Of a stretch of DNA of 38,698 bases, positions 36,182 to 38,698 are shown one piece after another. The stretch is from positions 1 through 38,698 of the forward strand of contig CAKZVF010000218.1 in the NCBI GenBank assembly GCA_937921995.1. The letters run 5' to 3'. Positions within the stretch are counted from its first letter, which is position 1. Each line of letters opens with the position of its first letter. The position numbers and the translations under genes are program-made. Under the pieces are notes generated by a model. That model was not told the origin of the DNA and searched no databases. It worked only from the letters and a program-made list of their open reading frames with translations. The DNA comes from an uncultured Pirellulaceae bacterium (GTDB lineage Bacteria; Planctomycetota; Planctomycetia; Pirellulales; Pirellulaceae).

Positions 36182-37198
36182 TCATCTCGGCTCTCTTGCG
36201 ATCTGATCTTGCAAAACGAGCGCTCCAGGAGTTTGCCGATCAGCTAAAACCTTTAGCACACTCATGTATGCTCCCTTGGTTTCAGCATTTCCATTTGTGA
36301 TCTCCCAAGTGTCGTCCCACACGTAGTTCAATAATTGAAGCAAGCCAGACTCCAGATGGTGGTAGTCCTGCCACGCATGTTCGCCGAACTGTTCAATAAC
36401 TTCCGCAAGCAGCCTTAGGCCGTCGTGTAAATAGTCCTCAGCACAAGGTGCACATAGAAATCTAGCGAACTGTCGTGCTGAGTCTGGGCGGGCTAGAAAC
36501 TCATCAGCCCACCGCAAGTATTCTGTCTTGAACGATGCAATTTGGGCTCGGCAGTTGTTGTTTTCGATGTGTACGAATCCAAACTCGCTAAATCCCATTA
36601 GATGGCGAAATAGCTTTTCTGATTCATACCTTCCTCGCCCAAAATCAATCTCCCTCCAGTTTTTGTTGTCGTTTGCGAAAGCGATCATCTTTCGCCATTC
36701 TCGAAAAAAGCCTTTCGAGTACCCGGTATGTTTGTTTGTAAGGAACCAAGAAGTGAGAAACATTTCCGTCCAATGATGTCGCTCCAGCCCAAACGCCAAG
36801 AATGGCTCCCATAGTCGTTCTGGCGACTCATCTTCTGAAAGTTTCGGAACAACTGAAGCGACAACATCAAAAATCCATAGATCCACCTGACTAGGAATGG
36901 ATCGGTCAAAATGGTGATTTGTGTCTTCAGATTCTTTCCGAGCCTCTTCTGTTCCCCCAAGAGGTCTTCGAAATGCCGAAGCCAAGCCGTCAACGGTTGA
37001 GACCCAGACTTTTCGGCGCTCGGGATTCATTTCGTCGTCAATGTTCTTAATCCAGTCAAACGCCTTTGAGATAAGCTGGACATCGAATCCATTGCATATC
37101 TCAATTCCTCGGCGAACACTACCAGCAACTTTACTCGTGTCGAGACGGCCAAGCACGGGTACGGCAAGCACTCCCTTAGCACGCGTGATAGAAAGCAA
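36182..37198 (-). CDS. Unknown protein, probably 5'-truncated
   Basis: 338 codons from a TTG, with an in-frame TAA five codons upstream and no Shine-Dalgarno. The protein is rich in Trp and acidic residues (VDLWIFDVVASVVPKLSEDE; HHWTEMFLTSWFLTNKHTGY; AQIASFKTEYLRWADEFLA) and looks like the C-terminal part of a larger soluble protein, of a type I associate loosely with defence-island genes, without a name I can defend. The first 16 or so codons overlap, on the opposite strand, sequence that reads as the natural N-terminus of the recombinase next door, so its own N-terminus was probably lost when the two were joined. It may be a remnant rather than a working gene. Confidence 0.5.
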   Translation of the reverse strand: MLSITRAKGVLAVPVLGRLDTSKVAGSVRRGIEICNGFDVQLISKAFDWIKNIDDEMNPERRKVWVSTVDGLASAFRRPLGGTEEARKESEDTNHHFDRSIPSQVDLWIFDVVASVVPKLSEDESPERLWEPFLAFGLERHHWTEMFLTSWFLTNKHTGYSKGFFREWRKMIAFANDNKNWREIDFGRGRYESEKLFRHLMGFSEFGFVHIENNNCRAQIASFKTEYLRWADEFLARPDSARQFARFLCAPCAEDYLHDGLRLLAEVIEQFGEHAWQDYHHLESGLLQLLNYVWDDTWEITNGNAETKGAYMSVLKVLADRQTPGALVLQDQIAREPR

Positions 37199-37219
37199 GC
37201 GATCGAAGAGTTACTTCAG

Positions 37220-38269
37220 TTGGACTCTAGTTTCGCAAGTCTAGAAAAAGGAGAAAATCAAATACACGGCGGACTCGTGCTGCCGACAAATCCAAGTGAT
37301 CGCGCCCCCATTGCAATTTCTGATGGTTGGGAATTGTACATCGAAAAACGCAGTATCCCGATTCACCTAGGCGGGTTAAAGCCAACCAGCATCGTAAAAT
37401 ATCACCAACACAAAAACCGTTTTGTTGCTCATTGTAAAAAGGTCGGTGTACAGGACTGGCAGTCTGTCACCCAAGACGTTCTCGAAGTCTACGCAACCGC
37501 AATCGATGGCTCCCTAGCTCCCATAACTATTCACGATGATCTCACCATGGAGATATCTGTTTCAAATTGGTTGATAAAGAAAAAGCTGATACCGTATGAT
37601 TGCAAAATCAACTGGAAGCTTCAAAAACCGCCGGGGGCCGAGCGCTATTGCTACGAGCGTGACGAGGTGTCCGAAATGTTGCAGTACACTACAGCATTCA
37701 GAAAGAATCGCTGGCTCTATCCAACTATTTTATTACTTAGTCACACAGGCATGAGAATCGGCGAGGCGATTAACTTTAAATGGCCGGATGTTGATTTGAA
37801 ACGCGAGGTTGTCCACGTGCGCGACGAAAGCTTCATGAAGCAAGATAAGCTAGTAGCAGAACGTCGCATGGTCAAAGACAAGGAATCTCGGATCATCCCC
37901 ATCCATGCCGTCTTGATGAAATACTTATCAGCCTGCAAAGACAAAACAGGACATGTCTTAACAGGAGATCGTGGTGGGAAGCTAAATTACAATCATTGTC
38001 TCGATGCGTTTAAAAACAAAGTGATCAAACCATTAACCAAACAATTCCCTACAGCTGATGGAAAGTTGGGGTTCAAGGACGGCCGCTTTCACTCATTCCG
38101 ACATTTTTTCGTCAGCGAGTGTTTTGAAGCGGGCATCCCAGAGTGCCACATCAAGGATTGGGTGGGACATTCAGATTCAAAGATCGTTGAACTTTACCGC
38201 CACATCAGAAGTGAGTCAGCCAAAGCCAACATGCAGCTTGGCAAGTTTGGAACCGCAGAAACCGTATAA
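37220..38269 (+). CDS. Tyrosine recombinase / phage-type integrase, N-terminus apparently truncated
   Basis: 349 residues from a TTG. Catalytic set is present: Arg in HTGMRIGEA, Lys in the RMVKDKESRIIP hairpin region, His-x-x-Arg in HSFRHFF, His in VGHSD and the nucleophile Tyr in ELYRHI. A core-binding domain (YIEKRS ... TPTSIVKYHQHKNRFV-like) precedes it. The frame stays open for 50 codons before the TTG (from 37070), and its last 24 codons read KHGYGKHSLSTRDRKQAIEE, a pattern typical of the N-terminus of such integrases. No ATG, GTG or TTG occurs in that stretch, so the true start was lost or a CTG/ATT is used. It lies 162 bp from the 3' end of a tRNA-Leu, the classic setting of island integrases. 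It contains the right copy of the 26-bp repeat. Confidence 0.85.
   Translation: MDSSFASLEKGENQIHGGLVLPTNPSDRAPIAISDGWELYIEKRSIPIHLGGLKPTSIVKYHQHKNRFVAHCKKVGVQDWQSVTQDVLEVYATAIDGSLAPITIHDDLTMEISVSNWLIKKKLIPYDCKINWKLQKPPGAERYCYERDEVSEMLQYTTAFRKNRWLYPTILLLSHTGMRIGEAINFKWPDVDLKREVVHVRDESFMKQDKLVAERRMVKDKESRIIPIHAVLMKYLSACKDKTGHVLTGDRGGKLNYNHCLDAFKNKVIKPLTKQFPTADGKLGFKDGRFHSFRHFFVSECFEAGIPECHIKDWVGHSDSKIVELYRHIRSESAKANMQLGKFGTAETV
38140..38165 (+). repeat. 26-bp perfect direct repeat, right copy
   Basis: Identical to 11410-11435. Here it lies inside the recombinase gene, coding for the residues around HIKDWV just before the catalytic VGHSD. Confidence 0.85.
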
Positions 38270-38328
38270 CTTTTTTTCTAACCGATTACGTCGAGGATTA
38301 TCCCGTTCGCCAAGAAACTCGCAGTAGA

Positions 38329-38366
38329 TTTTGTCCCAGTTGAAGGCAATTTTTGTCCCAGTTGAA
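38329..38366 (+). repeat. Pair of 16-bp direct repeats between integrase and tRNA
   Basis: TTTTGTCCCAGTTGAA occurs at 38329-38344 and again at 38351-38366, a 22-base period (two helical turns). Their place between an integrase gene and the 3' end of a tRNA gene suits integrase or accessory-factor binding sites; function is inferred. Confidence 0.6.
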
Positions 38367-38387
38367 CTCTCTACGGTACCAAAAACG

Positions 38388-38422
38388 AAAAAAGCCCGGA
38401 AAACACGATGGTTTTCCGAGCT
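38388..38422 (-). terminator. Rho-independent terminator of tRNA-Leu
   Basis: On the minus strand GCTCGGAAAAC pairs with GTTTTCCGGGC (11 pairs, one G-U) with a short CATC-type loop, followed by CTTTTTT. Ten bases past the tRNA 3' end. Strong on both stem and T-tract criteria. Confidence 0.85.
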
Positions 38423-38431
38423 GTCTAAAAA

Positions 38432-38514
38432 TACCGGCTAGAGGACTTGAACCTCCACTCCCAAAGGGAACTTGATTTTGAATCAAGCGCGTCTGCCAAT
38501 TCCGCCAAGCCGGC
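38432..38514 (-). tRNA. tRNA-Leu (anticodon CAA)
   Basis: 83 bases with a class II fold. Acceptor arms GCCGGCT and AGCCGGT (with a G-U end pair) plus discriminator A; anticodon stem CTTGA/TCAAG around TTCAAAA, giving anticodon CAA for UUG codons; a long variable arm (CCC/GGG); T-loop GTTCAAGTC. The CCA is not encoded. The 3' end faces the integrase gene. It is complete, as expected if an element inserted at its 3' end restored the sequence. Confidence 0.93.
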
Positions 38515-38576
38515 TTGCTGTGCGTGTGATGCGAATTATAGCTAACTCGGCACGCCGGTGACAAGGGCTGGATCCG

Positions 38577-38698
38577 TCAATCGCGTAAAGAAGCAAGGAT
38601 CGGTCGGCTGTAAACCGTGCGCGAGGCAAGATAACTGGTCACAACCCCCGTCAGGATGATCGCCGCAAAAATCAACGCCAGCTCAACCCACGGCACGC
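38577..38698 (-). CDS. C-terminal end of a membrane protein, possibly an FtsX/MacB-type permease (partial)
   Basis: Forty codons of an open frame enter from the right edge on the minus strand and end at the TGA at 38577-38579. They read VPWVELALIFAAIILTGVVT then SYLASRTVYSRPILASLRD: one hydrophobic membrane helix and a short basic tail. That final helix followed by an A-S-R-x-x-x-x-x-P-I-x-A-L-R-like tail resembles FtsX/MacB-family ABC permeases, but so little is visible that the family is a guess. The frame choice is supported by the clean hydrophobic segment. Confidence 0.5.
   Translation of the reverse strand, partial: VPWVELALIFAAIILTGVVTSYLASRTVYSRPILASLRD

Noticed and set aside
38329..38366. 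Start of a CRISPR array
   Set aside because: Only two 16-bp units with a 6-base gap and no cas genes; spacing is wrong for CRISPR.

Overview
The window looks like a chromosomal segment of a planctomycete, probably a Pirellulaceae/Rhodopirellula-like marine bacterium. The evidence is the mix of secreted sulfatases and a GH106-like glycosidase, an ECF sigma factor paired with a FecR/LamG membrane regulator, a DUF1559 prepilin-type protein with the H-X9-DG tail, and large multi-domain sensor kinases. This placement rests on gene content only; no rRNA is present.

Layout. (1) Positions 1-6750, minus strand: a polysaccharide-degradation cluster with an alpha-L-rhamnosidase-like gene (interrupted by an in-frame TGA), two sulfatases with intact formylglycine motifs, and an exported protein of unknown function. 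(2) 7085-11390, plus strand: ECF sigma factor (TTG start), FecR-LamG protein overlapping it by one base, DUF1559 protein and a small lipoprotein. (3) 11391-29636: a dense signalling block. It holds two CsrA-(H-box-like helix)-REC fusion proteins, two nearly identical small genes (about 56-63 aa) with conserved promoters and leaders, three giant CheB-CheR-coiled-coil-PAS-histidine kinases, an Rcp1-type single-domain response regulator and a GAF-GGDEF-EAL protein. (4) 29637-35428, minus strand: a photoreceptor operon of heme oxygenase, bacteriophytochrome with HWE kinase and receiver, and a REC-PAS4-histidine kinase. (5) 35596-38698: a small unknown protein, a probably 5'-truncated unknown gene, a tyrosine recombinase without a normal start, a tRNA-Leu(CAA) with its terminator, and the C-terminal end of a membrane protein.

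The most unusual content is the Csr-linked signalling block. The two CsrA fusions keep the RNA-contact arginines and carry a C-terminal receiver with an intact phospho-acceptor Asp. They also share a central helical segment with a histidine-kinase-like H-box (H-x-x-R-N-x-L-N). Around them are RNA elements of the type CsrA binds. The Shine-Dalgarno of both small genes lies in a short hairpin loop reading AAGGAG, the Shine-Dalgarno of the second CsrA fusion lies in a loop reading ACGGAG, and just downstream of that gene three successive hairpins each show GGA in the loop, like a minimal CsrB/RsmZ-type sponge RNA. I infer a phosphorelay (CheBR kinases and possibly phytochrome light input) that acts on translation through CsrA rather than on transcription. 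This is a hypothesis from sequence pattern alone.

A perfect 26-bp direct repeat (11410-11435 and 38140-38165) brackets the whole signalling/photoreceptor block. The second copy lies inside the recombinase gene, which sits at the 3' end of a tRNA-Leu, so the block may be, or may once have been, a mobile island.
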